This document shows, one piece after another, positions 54,901 through 58,789 of a DNA stretch of 64,000 bases. Under the pieces are notes generated by a model, which saw only the letters and a list, made by a program, of their open reading frames with translations, was not told where the DNA came from and did not search any database. The position numbers and the translations under genes are program-made. How positions within the stretch are numbered: position 1 is the first letter of the stretch; each line of letters starts with the position of its first letter. The stretch lies in contig CAOYZS010000006.1 in assembly GCA_948567375.1 (NCBI GenBank), positions 930,001 to 994,000 of the forward strand, read 5' to 3'. This DNA comes from Lunularia cruciata (taxonomy: Eukaryota > Streptophyta > Marchantiopsida > Lunulariales > Lunulariaceae).

Positions 54901-55741
54901 AAGCAGGTTAGCCAGTCTGTAAACCTGAAAAGTATAGTTGCCGGTCAATCTACAACTATTTTGTATACCCGTGTATCATCAGCCGGATGCTCGTATGTAA
55001 AGTTTAGACTCTTCATGTGCAGGTGGGCAGGTGTTTACTCCACCTGACCAGAAAGTTCACGTGAGGTATGGGAACCAAGTCGGCTCGGTTGGTGAACTTC
55101 AGAATCTTCAAGGTTTTATGAATTGCGGTATGAACTTCCCTTCAGACCAAACTCCTCAGATCAGCTTGGCACATCAAAATTACTTGCATGGAGTTGTTGG
55201 GTTTCCCTTGAAGCCAAGTGATAGCCCTGTGACCGGGCTTGCACTTGGTTTGCCTCTCTCCAATATTCCTCCATCTCCCAGTACATCGGTAGCCATGTAT
55301 AATCCATTGAGTTCAGTGTCTGGAGCACTAATGTCAGCAAGTGACCGGCCGCGCTACAAAGAACTGCGCGGGCAAGAAAGTTTTACCCTGCCACTGCAGG
55401 TCGATGACTTGTATTCAGAAGACGAATTACGAGCGAGAAGTCTGGAGATACTAGAAAACGAAGATATGCATCTACAAATTCAGCAGCTCCTTCGGATTTT
55501 CAATGCAGCCTCGAGCGAAGCACCGTTGAATCCATATCCCCCTATACAAGGAGATGACAACTTCTCGTTTGGAGCATTTTCTCCTCCACCTGATTTGAAT
55601 ATTGGCATGGATAGAGGTCGCATAAACGCCAGGGCTAACGTTGGTTGGTTGAAACTGAAAGCTGCTTTGCGGTGGGGAATCTTTATCAGGAAGAGGGCTG
55701 CCGCTAGAAGGGCTCAACTTGAGGAAGTGGAGGATGATTAA
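12901..55741 (+). CDS. CBP60-family calmodulin-binding protein, eight coding exons
   Basis: CBP60 proteins are plant nuclear regulators that bind calmodulin and DNA; several control salicylic acid and immune genes. Joining exons 12901-12989, 13332-13407, 13937-13995, 14130-14623, 14925-15085, 54111-54314, 54675-54906 and 55023-55741 gives 2034 nt: 677 codons and a stop, with every junction in phase and GT..AG borders. The N-terminus has the basic E-K-R-P-L / E-K-R-Q-R start and the M-D-S-L-Q-K-L-C helix. Exons 4-7 carry the conserved CBP60 core (L-Q-F-R-N-K, L-Y-K-K-H-Y-P-P, G-M-S-N-K-M-W, Y-E-N-W). The C-terminus has the amphipathic calmodulin-binding helix ([10 protein letters not shown]). 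A C-terminal site is the layout of CBP60a-type members rather than CBP60g or SARD1. Intron 5 is 39,025 bp and filled with retroelements. Confidence 0.92.
13332..13407 (+). CDS. CBP60 exon 2
   Basis: The acceptor TTCCAG ends at 13331. The exon encodes [16 protein letters not shown] and L-E-P-L-L-R-R-V, a helix strongly conserved in CBP60 proteins. The donor GTAAGC follows 13407; phase 0. Confidence 0.92.
13937..13995 (+). CDS. CBP60 exon 3
   Basis: The acceptor AAGCAG ends at 13936. The 59-nt exon encodes [12 protein letters not shown] and continues the helical N-terminal segment. The donor GTGCGT follows 13995, leaving two bases that join exon 4 to make Arg. Confidence 0.88.
14130..14623 (+). 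CDS. CBP60 exon 4 (first conserved core block)
   Basis: The acceptor GTGTAG ends at 14129. The 494-nt exon encodes the first CBP60 core block, residues 75-239: [20 protein letters not shown], the V-L-E-G-D-F segment and the K-F-R-L-G-V-K block, ending in V-K-D-H-R-G-E. The donor GTAAGA follows 14623; phase 1. Confidence 0.95.
14925..15085 (+). CDS. CBP60 exon 5
   Basis: The acceptor GCATAG ends at 14924. The exon encodes [27 protein letters not shown] and the V-E-D-F-L-R helix. It ends in phase 0 with donor GTAAGT after 15085, the 5' border of the 39-kb intron. The donor is a strong consensus. Confidence 0.95.
16076..17068 (+). repeat. PLE 3'-end repeat, copy 1
   Basis: Shared boxes with later copies include ACACCTGGTCCC..CTGCAGGCTCCCTC (16315-16343, also 35226-35253), the F-Q-G-F-T-R-Y frame (16591-16611), GAGTTTGCCTTGGCA (16865-16879) and CACTGATGAAGTCGTTTGTG (16955-16974). 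It ends at the insertion point of a copia LTR at 17069. Confidence 0.7.
16397..16435. repeat. Perfect 17-bp hairpin
   Basis: The left arm 16397-16413 (GGTTCCTTTCTTCTGGC) and right arm 16419-16435 are exact reverse complements around a 5-base loop AAGGA. The corresponding part of the copy near 35330 lacks it, so it arose locally. Confidence 0.9.
17069..18595 (-). mobile_element. Ty1/copia element A, LTR plus 3' part of pol
   Basis: This is a 3' LTR (17069-17515, TG..CA, ending TAACA on the plus strand) with about 1.1 kb of the adjoining RNase H and RT. The element stops abruptly near 18595 next to PLE sequence, so its 5' two-thirds and 5' LTR are missing. The left flank is TAATC; no matching right target duplication can be expected. 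Confidence 0.85.
17523..18595 (-). pseudogene. pol: copia pol remnant (RT end and RNase H) of element A
   Basis: On the minus strand the RT catalytic Y-V-D-D lies at 18475-18486. The P[10 protein letters not shown] and [13 protein letters not shown] blocks follow in 18049-18315, then RNase H with [15 protein letters not shown] and T-K-H-I-E-I-R in 17523-17918. A short gap and frame change near 17918-18050 and an altered catalytic-region sequence near 18400 break the protein. The product would be the C-terminus of a Ty1/copia polyprotein. Confidence 0.85.
18727..19480 (+). pseudogene. Penelope-like reverse transcriptase, C-terminal half
   Basis: From about 18840 the plus strand encodes a PLE-type RT. 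After a helical lead-in comes [11 protein letters not shown] (18979-19011) followed by A-N-L-Y-L-F-T-Y-E, the box diagnostic of Penelope-like RTs (G-T-x-M-G-T, as opposed to Q-G-D-P-L-S-P in LINEs). F-M-Y-K-D-D (about 19173-19190) stands where the Y/F-x-D-D catalytic pair belongs, then Y-L-D-C-R-I. In a shifted frame F-x-x-F-T-R-Y-V-S follows at 19433-19460, matching the R-F-x-R-(I)-C region near the RT end. Frame changes are present. No GIY-YIG endonuclease was recognised. Confidence 0.75.
19481..20911 (+). repeat. PLE 3'-end repeats, copies 2 and 3
   Basis: Two copies of the signature block (GAGTTTGCCTTGGCACTCAT at 19705, a shortened one at about 20725) and one F-Q-E-S-I-R-Y frame (about 20511) occur. 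Also present are the upstream block TTCCTTGCTTCTCT (about 20318) and the CGATATACTT box at 20907-20916, where a copia LTR is inserted. Confidence 0.7.
20917..21380 (-). mobile_element. Solo copia LTR B with TSD TACTT
   Basis: This is a 464-bp LTR, TGATGATAACC to TCTAACA on the plus strand, with no internal region. Target duplications TACTT flank it at 20912-20916 and 21381-21385. Joined, the flanks restore the GATATACTTTATATCCTG box of other PLE repeat copies. It is left by LTR-LTR recombination of a full element. The Gag start frame inside the LTR is intact. Confidence 0.92.
21381..22035 (+). repeat. PLE 3'-end repeat, copy 4
   Basis: It contains TTTATATCCTGT, CCACTCCTCCATTCCCCAGC (21478), GCTGCAGGTTACAT (21794), TTATCACTATTCTAGC (21829), the stem-loop at about 21905-21940 and a second CGATATACTT box (22026-22035), occupied by the next copia element. 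A 60-bp stretch (TTGCATAGATGTTCTCG) is doubled at 21662 and 21712. Confidence 0.75.
22036..22521 (-). repeat. 3' LTR of copia element D
   Basis: The plus-strand start is TGATGAGAACTTC and the end is CAACTAACA. Compared with the 5' LTR it has an insertion near 22190-22210 and several substitutions, including a frame-changing indel in the Gag start region. Confidence 0.88.
22522..26785 (-). pseudogene. copia gag-pol of element D
   Basis: Reading from 26785 down, the Gag N-terminus begins in the LTR (M-S-D-T-S-Q) and runs through the primer site. Then follow the capsid-like region (26576-26304), a ruined zinc knuckle (about 25960), protease D-S-G-A (about 25720), the integrase zinc region, integrase core and RT N-terminus (longest open stretch 25096-23741), the RT middle and end (23700-22963) and RNase H (22917-22672). 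The integrase catalytic Glu of the G-V-A-E-R motif is Gln (CAA). Multiple stops and indels separate the pieces, so no full polyprotein can be made. Confidence 0.88.
26709..27204 (-). repeat. 5' LTR of copia element D
   Basis: TG at 26709, end CTAACA at 27204. On the minus strand it gives an open frame M-S-D-T-S-Q...S-H-Q that continues through the primer-binding site into Gag. A TATA-like ATACACA/TATAAATGAG stretch lies near 27005-27015. Confidence 0.88.
27205..29967 (+). repeat. PLE 3'-end repeats, copies 5-8 (tandem, truncated)
   Basis: Landmarks repeat several times. CCACTCCTCC(A/C)TTCCCCAGC is at 27301 and 27688, GTGTTCCTACCCGACTCCAG at 27387, 27788 and 28722, and TATTCTAGCATTGTG-type boxes at about 27488, 28450 and 28928. 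Stem-loops lie at 27545, 28980, 29058 and 29855, and GGAGGCTTACTATGGCC at 29291 and 29406. The units are partly deleted and overlapping, as if from tandem duplication or repeated insertion. Confidence 0.7.
29973..30425 (-). repeat. 3' LTR of copia element C
   Basis: TGATGAGAACC at the left and CACAACTAACA at the right. It is about 99 percent identical to the 5' LTR outside one 17-bp indel in the CATGTATCTAG repeats near its right end. Confidence 0.95.
30433..32190 (-). CDS. pol: copia reverse transcriptase-RNase H of element C
   Basis: The frame picks up directly after the 32187 deletion; its first ATG is at 32109. RT covers about 31900-31150: [35 protein letters not shown] and catalytic Y-V-D-D at 31404-31393. 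RNase H covers about 30950-30560: [23 protein letters not shown] and H-I-E-I-R. The frame closes at 30433 just before the polypurine tract and 3' LTR. The enzyme copies element RNA in Ty1/copia particles. All visible motifs are intact, so only the upstream frameshift separates it from Gag-integrase. Confidence 0.93.
   Translation of the reverse strand, partial: KVSDSDTTEEDSQKQTADAESLSEIPEMSKDDMKLLGTEPRRSQRDRKPIDRLGFLSEEMLDESYICHEDCDPDTLQQALLRPDSSQWELAIAEEKKFLQTNGTWVLADLPPGRKAIGCKWVFRVKRGAENEILKYKARLVAKGFNQKASIDYSETFAPVARYGSIRMLLALAAERDWEVEQLDVKTAFLNGDLRETIYMGVPDGYTEGKGKVCLLKKALYGLKQAPRAWYEKLDSYLREQDFKRADSDMSVYTRDDVYIAVYVDDLLLLGNSESIKGVIDFLCSVFEMTILGPVKLVLGIKVSRDREAGWIRISQPQYVRSILAKYQMTEANPVSTPLDLGWKHSRIIDGEMNLCDKVLYQSALGSLMFIMVCTRPDICYAVGALARYTSNPAQVHWKGIKRVFRYLKGTQDAFLEYRKQGNILASTLEAYTDASWGDDTDNSRSTSGYVIMLSGGAISWRSKQQTSVALSTTEAEFMAASNATQEVIWNRRLLKELGFEQESPTTLYCDNTGSIALSKNPVHHPRTKHIEIRRRFVEEKEKENVVKLVYCPTQEMTADVFTKALPKDKHIKCAVEMGIVLNSH
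32124..34697 (-). CDS. gag-pol: copia Gag-protease-integrase of element C (frame broken at its end)
   Basis: Gag starts at ATG 34697 inside the 5' LTR (M-S-D-T-S-E-V) and reads without a stop through the primer site. The capsid-like UBN2-type region lies at about 34590-34030 (Y-K-A-W-A-L-D-V, W-x-x-L), the zinc knuckle C-x2-C-x4-H-x4-C at about 33890-33850, and protease D-S-G-A-T at 33626-33612. The integrase H..H..C-x2-C motif lies at about 33220-33100. The core has D in H-S-D-V-W-G, D in T-D-G-G-R-E-Y and Glu in G-V-A-E-R-L-N-R. The frame then ends in out-of-frame residues after a deletion of about 16 bp at 32187, seen by comparison with element D at about 24270. All catalytic residues before that point are present. 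Confidence 0.93.
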   Translation of the reverse strand: MSDTSEVRMTEDRPSTSKTRRKGSNQVMGPQSPLGLIGELRELEKLGNNNYKAWALDVKCILDSYDCLDLALEAHDIDELESNKEERIKHSTTRRFLLRAMQEQVRDLVDTYAWSWEIWLKLKNFYSVERLESSSRIWDGMWNTKLADGEDFTLHLSKLQKVFKSVKEDGCPLTEKYEINHLLRTLPPSYQPIKVALKVLPVEVVTWDYVINRLLVFSRGREDLEMKFNDLGDSALFSASSQSRRVPDRRVSKPEQSRVSKSGKGVSSVANMICYFCHEKGHVAPICPKRRETRERELKKVGKGPQPVRGRKFPSSAYNTEECNEIKSDEEGYSAEELDCGMLAESQLSTNSSGWFLDSGATSHICYQKELFSTLQPLKIPKSVRCGPGILNPVLGTGKVPIAFMGRSYTSSCKSYLEDVLYVPDYTKNLISVHRLMEHGVDVLFESNRNQCTLKKGELVLGYGTARGKLFKLMEADCSDSALVAENRNDIHLWHLRLGHLSVQNLYALEKVVDGLKLDPKGKLEFCIGCAEGKAHKAPIPKKSSSRASGLLDVIHSDVWGYMTEKSLSGAAYYISFVDDYSRKSFIYLMKSKDEVLRKFQKFVAMAELQTGRKVKRLRTDGGREYRNEQFLSFLSEKGILLDCTARDSPAQNGVAERLNRTLVDKALAMLQHAKRERKFWGAAISTANYLRNISGTTALQGRTPEECWSGKKPNLSALKVFGCPAYVHIPKEQRRKFTKKAERMLFVGYEEGLKGYLLYNPKSRQIIRSRDVLFDELRTWSENSDELQKQADQYDQPDRPIFPSCRVSFSDQSSEEQSLPEADGSPKESLKVYTRRYLILILQKKTPRSRLQMQNL
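34607..34620 (-). other. Primer-binding site, initiator tRNA-Met anticodon region
   Basis: On the minus strand the bases next to the 5' LTR read GGTTATGGGCCCAC. This is the exact complement of GTGGGCCCATAACC, the anticodon stem-loop of plant initiator tRNA-Met, rather than of the tRNA 3' end. Drosophila copia uses the same kind of half-tRNA primer. The site is also present in elements D and E. Confidence 0.75.
34621..35090 (-). repeat. 5' LTR of copia element C
   Basis: TGATTAGAACC at the left and CACAACTAACA at 35090. On the minus strand a TATATATA box lies at about 34934-34925 and the Gag ATG at 34697-34695. That leaves roughly 225 bp for transcription start, leader and splice-free read into Gag. 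Confidence 0.95.
34925..34934 (-). promoter_or_regulatory. TATA box of the element C 5' LTR
   Basis: The stretch CATATATATAC on the plus strand gives GTATATATATG on the minus strand, upstream of the Gag start in the LTR. The same box is present in the 3' LTR near 30277-30287 and, in variant form, in the solo LTRs. Confidence 0.55.
35096..36561 (+). repeat. PLE 3'-end repeat, copy 9 (longest type)
   Basis: It parallels copies 1 and 12. Blocks are CTGACACCTGGTCC (35221), F-Q-G-F-S-R-Y (35481-35501), CCACTCGCTAACC (35655), GAGCGGCACTGAAGGGGGCAACC (35758, shown in part elsewhere), GAAGTCGTTTGTG (35877) and GATATTATCGATATCCAG. The stem-loops are at about 36402 and 36505. A T-rich 204-codon open stretch (35790-36404) is a by-product of composition. 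Confidence 0.7.
38183..38304 (-). repeat. 61-bp tandem duplication in copia G integrase core
   Basis: Units begin GATCAAGTTGCCTTTCT at 38183 and 38244 and share CATAGGTGACATACTCCTGG. At 61 bp the duplication shifts the reading frame. Confidence 0.85.
38437..38670 (-). repeat. 117-bp tandem duplication in copia G integrase
   Basis: Units 38437-38553 and 38554-38670 start GGCTCTAGTAGT and end ATCAGATTGTT; they differ at a few positions only. The unit is 39 codons, so the duplication keeps the frame and repeats the C-x2-C part of the integrase zinc domain. Confidence 0.93.
39397..40547 (+). repeat. PLE 3'-end repeat, copy 10 (uninterrupted)
   Basis: This is a good reference for the unit, with no copia insertion. 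In order it has TTCCTTGCTTCTCTG (39402), [11 protein letters not shown] (39582-39614), GGTGGAGCAACC (39783), TTTGCCTTGGCACTCATGAG (39799), TATATACTTTATATCCTGTC (39987), CCACTCCTCTATTCCCC (40092), CTTCAGGTTACATTC (40367), TATTCTAGCATTGTG (40409) and the stem-loop (40460-40505). Confidence 0.78.
40548..41705 (+). pseudogene. Penelope-like RT copy A, N-terminal and central part
   Basis: Changing frames give a PLE protein in order. V-Y-R-Y-S-K-T-L lies at about 40600. [15 protein letters not shown] at 40700-40760 resembles the H-G-H-(I/V)-x-T-G-D-L block upstream of PLE RT cores, followed by the R-G-T-K-F segment. F-x-K-F-H-K and P-R-F-I-A-A-G lie at about 41285-41330, the PLE equivalent of the P-K-x-H-K..R-F-I box. 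The open stretch 41386-41703 has [10 protein letters not shown] and [13 protein letters not shown] motif A with the first catalytic Asp. Copy A breaks off after motif A. Stops and indels are frequent. Confidence 0.78.
41706..42730 (+). pseudogene. Penelope-like RT copy B, N-terminal part
   Basis: After unassigned bases the same protein starts again. [11 protein letters not shown] lies at about 41940 and [11 protein letters not shown] at about 42036. C-L-H-H and Y-G-H-V-I-T-A-S-L follow at 42130-42195. The open stretch 42255-42730 has [19 protein letters not shown][15 protein letters not shown]. It changes into PLE 3'-end repeat at about 42730 without motif A, so the RT core is deleted. Copies A and B give each residue block twice in the same order, which confirms the reading. 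Confidence 0.72.
42731..44799 (+). repeat. PLE 3'-end repeats, copies 11 and 12
   Basis: CCACTCGCTAAC (42739), GGGGGCAACCGAGTTTGCC (42857), GCACTGATGAAGTTGC (42953), the stem-loop at 43440-43485, a second start with the related G-S-I-R-Y region (its acceptor-like CAG is CAA, 43962), GTTTGCC (44169), GATATACTTTATATCCCG (44351) and TTATCACTATTCTAGC (44750). It is cut by copia element E at about 44800. Confidence 0.72.
44800..46858 (-). pseudogene. gag-pol: copia gag-PR-IN of element E
   Basis: The Gag start lies in the LTR at about 46850, but a TAG follows some 11 codons later. Capsid region pieces are at 46770-46178, the zinc knuckle at about 46060, protease D-S-G-A at about 45790 and the integrase zinc region at 45440-45290. 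The integrase core (open 45235-44789) has T-D-G-G-R-E-Y, and the catalytic Glu is replaced by Gln (G-V-A-Q-R), as in element D. The deletion at 45247 removes the first catalytic Asp region. Confidence 0.88.
46775..47199 (-). repeat. 5' LTR of copia element E
   Basis: TGATGAGAACC at 46775, end AAACTAACA at 47199. It is shorter than the element C LTR, having fewer CATGTATCTAG repeats. Confidence 0.9.
47200..47273. other. Segment paralogous to 53440-53560
   Basis: GACTGTTACC..AACTCTGATTACTAAAATGTCTTA recurs around the solo LTR at 53555 (left flank to GATTACTA, right flank TACTAAAATGT). Here it is uninterrupted at that point, so it shows the empty site. Confidence 0.7.
47274..47555 (-). mobile_element. 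Truncated copia LTR
   Basis: It starts TGATGAGAACTAC and follows the element A type of LTR (CTGCTCCTTGAAGTAG) to about 47555, where it passes into PLE repeat before the usual TAACA end. The left flank is TCTTA. The Gag start frame carries a 1-bp loss. Confidence 0.8.
47556..49724 (+). repeat. PLE 3'-end repeats, copies 13-15
   Basis: CTTGTCCTTCACTTCATC (47767), TTCCTTGCTTCTCTG (47844), F-Q-G-S-I-R-Y (48025-48045), GAGTTTGCC (48241), CGATATACTTAATATCCTG (48431), the stem-loops at 48888 and about 48955, then a second unit from about 49010 with GATATACTTTATATCC (49192) and TAACACTACTCTAGC (49592). The next copia fragment begins at about 49725. Confidence 0.72.
49725..51020 (-). mobile_element. 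Truncated Ty1/copia element F (gag-PR with LTR stub)
   Basis: Gag and protease of the main family are joined at 50963 to only the last ~57 bp of an LTR (ATGTATCTAGCC to CTAACA at 51020). The deletion removes the primer site, Gag N-terminus and most of the LTR. The left edge lies within the protease-integrase linker. Confidence 0.88.
49735..51000 (-). pseudogene. gag-pol: copia gag-protease of element F
   Basis: Minus-strand open stretches at 51057-50581 and 50451-49804 give the capsid-like region ([12 protein letters not shown]), the zinc knuckle C-Y-F-C-H-E-K-G-H-x4-C (about 50315) and protease [10 protein letters not shown] (about 50075). A small deletion near 50650 and a frame change at 50455-50470 (shared with element E) break it. 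The first residues of the 51057 frame come from flanking DNA. Confidence 0.88.
51021..53549 (+). repeat. PLE 3'-end repeats, copies 16 and 17
   Basis: Stem-loops at 51053, 51139 and 51848; CTTGTCCATCACTTCATCC (52083); F-Q-G-S-I-R-W (52371-52391); GTTTGCCTTGGCACTCATG (52587); CGATATACTTTGTATCCTG (52766); CCACTCCTCCATTTTCCAGC (52867); TTATCACTATTCTAGC (53199). A 20-base telomere-like tract interrupts the unit at 52262. From about 53300 the sequence is non-PLE (CTCTAATGCTCTGACACCATG type short repeats). Confidence 0.72.
52262..52281 (+). repeat. Interstitial plant telomere-type repeat
   Basis: CCCTAAACCCTAAACCCTAA is 2.9 units of the plant telomere repeat. Sister PLE repeat copies at about 20423, 39490 and 47933 run straight from TTTCTTGCTC to the next block, so this tract is an insertion of about 25 bases. 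Confidence 0.9.
53555..54008 (-). mobile_element. Solo copia LTR with TSD TACTA
   Basis: This is a 454-bp LTR from TGATGAGAACC to AAACTAACA with TACTA at 53550-53554 and 54009-54013. The Gag start codon in the LTR is changed (ATG to AGG). It lies only about 100 bp upstream of CBP60 exon 6. Confidence 0.93.
54111..54314 (+). CDS. CBP60 exon 6, downstream of the 39-kb intron
   Basis: The acceptor CCTGCAG ends at 54110. The 204-nt exon (68 codons, phase 0 at both ends) starts [11 protein letters not shown] and continues through [11 protein letters not shown] and [10 protein letters not shown], the direct continuation of exon 5 in CBP60 proteins. The donor GTACTC follows 54314. Confidence 0.95.
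54553..54603 (+). pseudogene. Decayed duplicate of the start of CBP60 exon 6
   Basis: Inside intron 6, 17 codons read [17 protein letters not shown], against [17 protein letters not shown] in exon 6. Several codons differ only at the third base (GGA/GGG, TCT/TCC, AAT/AAC, GAA/GAG). Similarity ends after about 54603, and no AG acceptor precedes it, so it is not used as an exon in its present form. It is a relic of an exon duplication or of a related gene. Confidence 0.75.
54675..54906 (+). CDS. CBP60 exon 7
   Basis: The acceptor GTACAG ends at 54674. The exon encodes V-Y-V-D-K-L-V-K-x-A-Y-E-N-W, the last strongly conserved core block, followed by a Ser/Pro-rich linker. The donor GTTAGC follows 54906; phase 1. 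Confidence 0.9.
55023..55741 (+). CDS. CBP60 exon 8 with C-terminal calmodulin-binding helix
   Basis: The acceptor GTGCAG ends at 55022. A variable Pro/Ser/Gln-rich region is followed by [10 protein letters not shown] and H-L-Q-I-Q-Q-L-L. The basic amphipathic helix that binds calmodulin in CBP60 proteins is coded at about 55637-55725 ([16 protein letters not shown]), just before the stop TAA at 55739-55741. Confidence 0.93.
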
Positions 55742-55870
55742 TCATGTTGGTGGTGAACTACCGGTAGAGTCTACGGGTTGACTTTTACAGATTAAGTATG
55801 TGTGTCGATTAGCTTCTGTCGATTAGCTTCGTATCGTGTAATTGGATGCGTAAGGGAGTATAGGAGAAAT
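55742..55870 (+). other. Presumed CBP60 3' UTR
   Basis: Sequence directly after the stop is unlike the repeats that begin near 55920. It contains a short tandem CGATTAGCTTCTGT/CGATTAGCTTCGT (55806-55832). No clear AATAAA was seen, which is common in plants, so the end is approximate. Confidence 0.4.
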
Positions 55871-55919
55871 GCCGGGTCTGTGTGATCCCCTTCTCAGTCT
55901 TCTCAAGTTGCCGCTGTTG

Positions 55920-56790
55920 TCGTTGGAAAATAGAACATATCATACTCTATCCAGTCCTCTGTCGCTTCGCTCCATCTCAGCCAAGATACCATCCACTCCT
56001 TTCCCATTTCGCTCCACCCCACATTTGTTTATCTGTTTCATTGTTCCTATATTTGATTTCTGCCCGGTTTTCAGATTTTAGTTCCCTTATCTTTCAAGTT
56101 TTGCTGGTTGGTCTCAATTACATGTTGTCCTCTATTTCGTTACATGCTTTGCTTAGCGCTTATCGATTACATGATGTATATCAATTCTCTACTGCTATTG
56201 ACCAGGAAATATACATATTGCATTTGGACTTACCCTTACATTTGATCCGTTAGATTTACTTCTCGATTTGCAGTATCGCCATTTCTTGATATGGGTTGAC
56301 TCTTCGTCTTCTCAGTACACATTAGTTAACAGATTTTCTACATATAGTTATATATATTCGTTGCTTGATCATTCATTCTTTTTATGAATTAGATTTCATC
56401 TCCCATTCGCATGTATCTTTCATTCAGTTCTGCTTTCATTATATTGCCATTTCATCTACATTTCATATCCATTTATTGAACTCTGGATCCTTCTGGAGCT
56501 TCTGTCCTCTTATATCCAATATATGTTGTTCTCGATTTGTTGCAATGATGCCTTTGCTTCAGGTTACATGCGCTGCATTCTACTTTATGGATTTATCACT
56601 ATTCTCGCATTGAGCATCAAGTATATCAAGTGTATCTTGGTTACCGGTCATATGGATTTAATAAATTCTGGATCACCCGTTCTAGGAACGACTTCTGCTC
56701 TCATCTACCAATATCATGTTTACATTTCATCTGCACTTGATATGCACTTATGAGCAGAAGAACGGCTTCTGCTGTCACGTCCTAATATTA
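55920..56790 (+). repeat. PLE 3'-end repeat downstream of CBP60
   Basis: The same family as in the intron. TCTATCCAGTCCTCTGTCGC..CGCTCC parallels 43499-43560, and TTCAGGTTACATGCG (56559), TATCACTATTCTCGC (56594) and stem-loops at about 56470, 56660 and 56748 are present. It shows the family is not confined to the intron. Confidence 0.65.
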
Positions 56791-58785
56791 TCATATGACA
56801 AAGAACTTCATAGATTTCAGAGAGCTTCCTACTCCGAAAACACGTTAGTCTTTACATTCTGAAGGGAGACTGTCGTGATGGAGGTGTAGCAAAACTTCCC
56901 TAAAATTGTACAGCTTCCTTTACGACATTTTTAGCTTCGGATAGTCGGTATTTCGAGATTGCTTGTGGCTCACTACCAGGAAGGAGATACTGAGAGCTCC
57001 TTTCTGCAGAACCGTTACTCTCTTGCTGAGATCGAACAAACAGATGAGCTTTTTAGAAACGATTGCTGCAATCAGGTTCAGAATGTACTTGAGGTGTACG
57101 CCACTTCCTTTCAAGCTGTGCACTTCTAAATATGCATTTCTACACCTACCTTTCCCAAGTATATTATCTCTTGTGCGCGGTCACGCTGGCAGGATATAGT
57201 TTCTTGATTGATTCAGGTGGCATCATGCGGGGCAAGTTTAGGATTGCAGGTTAACCATCAACAGACATGGACGCCCACGGTTGACGAGTTCGTGGCATAA
57301 GAGTGGAGGTAAACATAAACTTTTTTCTGGGACTGTTCTCTCTTTGCAAATTCGACGAGAGATGGTGCTTCCGCTTCGGAGTCTATCTACGTAAGAGGAT
57401 AATGAGAGGGAACTTCGGACTTTTTCCTTTCGCGCCAAGTGGGTCATGAGCATTTATGGAACGTGATGTTCGTCGTTTGTTGAATCTATGACGGACGATC
57501 TCTTTGTGCTCTGTAAGCTGATGAAACAGAAATAAAGCATAAGATTGTGCGTTTTTGGGATAATTAAAGAGTGTGTTTGTGAGAAGAAAACGTGTATAGT
57601 TCAAAACCGGACTCATCTCCCAAGCCATTGCGAGCATCCGTTCAATCATTTGGAGGCTTAGCGAGGGTACGATGTTCCGGACATCTACTGGAATTGATAA
57701 GTTAAATTGCTAATGGTACAGTAGACGGTAATGTCTTTTAATGAATTACTCTCAAGAAACTCTTAAGTGTTAAAATTACTTGAATATGCAACGAAGAACT
57801 TCATGTCTCTAGATTATTTGAAACTAGAAGTAACTCCAAAATTGACAGTCACCAGAGTTTATTTGGTTAGGATGAATCTTGACGATAACTTTTAAGCTCT
57901 AATTACTAACATATTGTGGATTTTGGTGGGGCAGGTGACGACAAAAGATGTATAGAAAACCATAAAGTCATGAAAAGGTCTATGATGAGAGTATAATAGA
58001 TTTAGAAATGTTTAGTATTTGTTAGGGGTATCGATTATCTACTTTAGGGGATGACAATGGGTAGAGGGTAAAGAAAAGGGAATCAGAATTAGTAAAAATA
58101 ATTTATGATTGTATTTGACTTTTTGGGTTTTCCAGTTTTATAATGCATTGTTGTTGTATTGTTTCAAAACATAAGTCTCAATAATTGAATGCTCCCCACG
58201 TAACAATTTATGTTTGTTACCAGTCATTTTGAGAGGTTTTGGGTGGAATACGGATAGTTTACTGGAGGATTAGGTGTATCTTGATTTCAAAGATGGGCAT
58301 TCCAAAACATGCCATGTCTACACCTTTCTAAAATTTGAATCTCAAATTCTGGATTTGGACTCATTATTGTTAGTTTTGTTCGATTCCATTGTTTCCTTCG
58401 GTTTTGTTTGATTCAATATTTTGGTTCCCTCTTGACAGTTGTGGTGCAAATTGATTTCGTACGGTTGTTAAGCTCTACATGGGTGCATGCACAATATAGA
58501 TAGTGATAGATGTGTATGCATACCACATTGAGAAATTGGGGTCTATGATCACAATCAAATATATTTGTACCCACAGGGCCCACACTGACCGCATCCAGGC
58601 ACTCTAGGTGGTCTTACAAATTTAAAGGCAAGTGAGGATTTCCCTCAGCCCACACATATGTTATCATATGTTATTTGTAGTATCTTCTGGCCCCCTTCTT
58701 GGTCATCTTGTTTGTGAAAATGGTATCATGGTAGATCCCAAAAAGTCAAACTACCTGCATTAGAGATGATTTGCTAGCTATGTAG
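56791..58785. other. Unassigned intergenic sequence
   Basis: I recognise no gene, LTR boundary or RNA gene. Minus-strand open stretches at 56920-57123 and 57383-57649 lack family motifs. The sequence is AT-rich, especially from 57700 onward. Confidence 0.4.
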
Positions 58786-58789
58786 TTTT

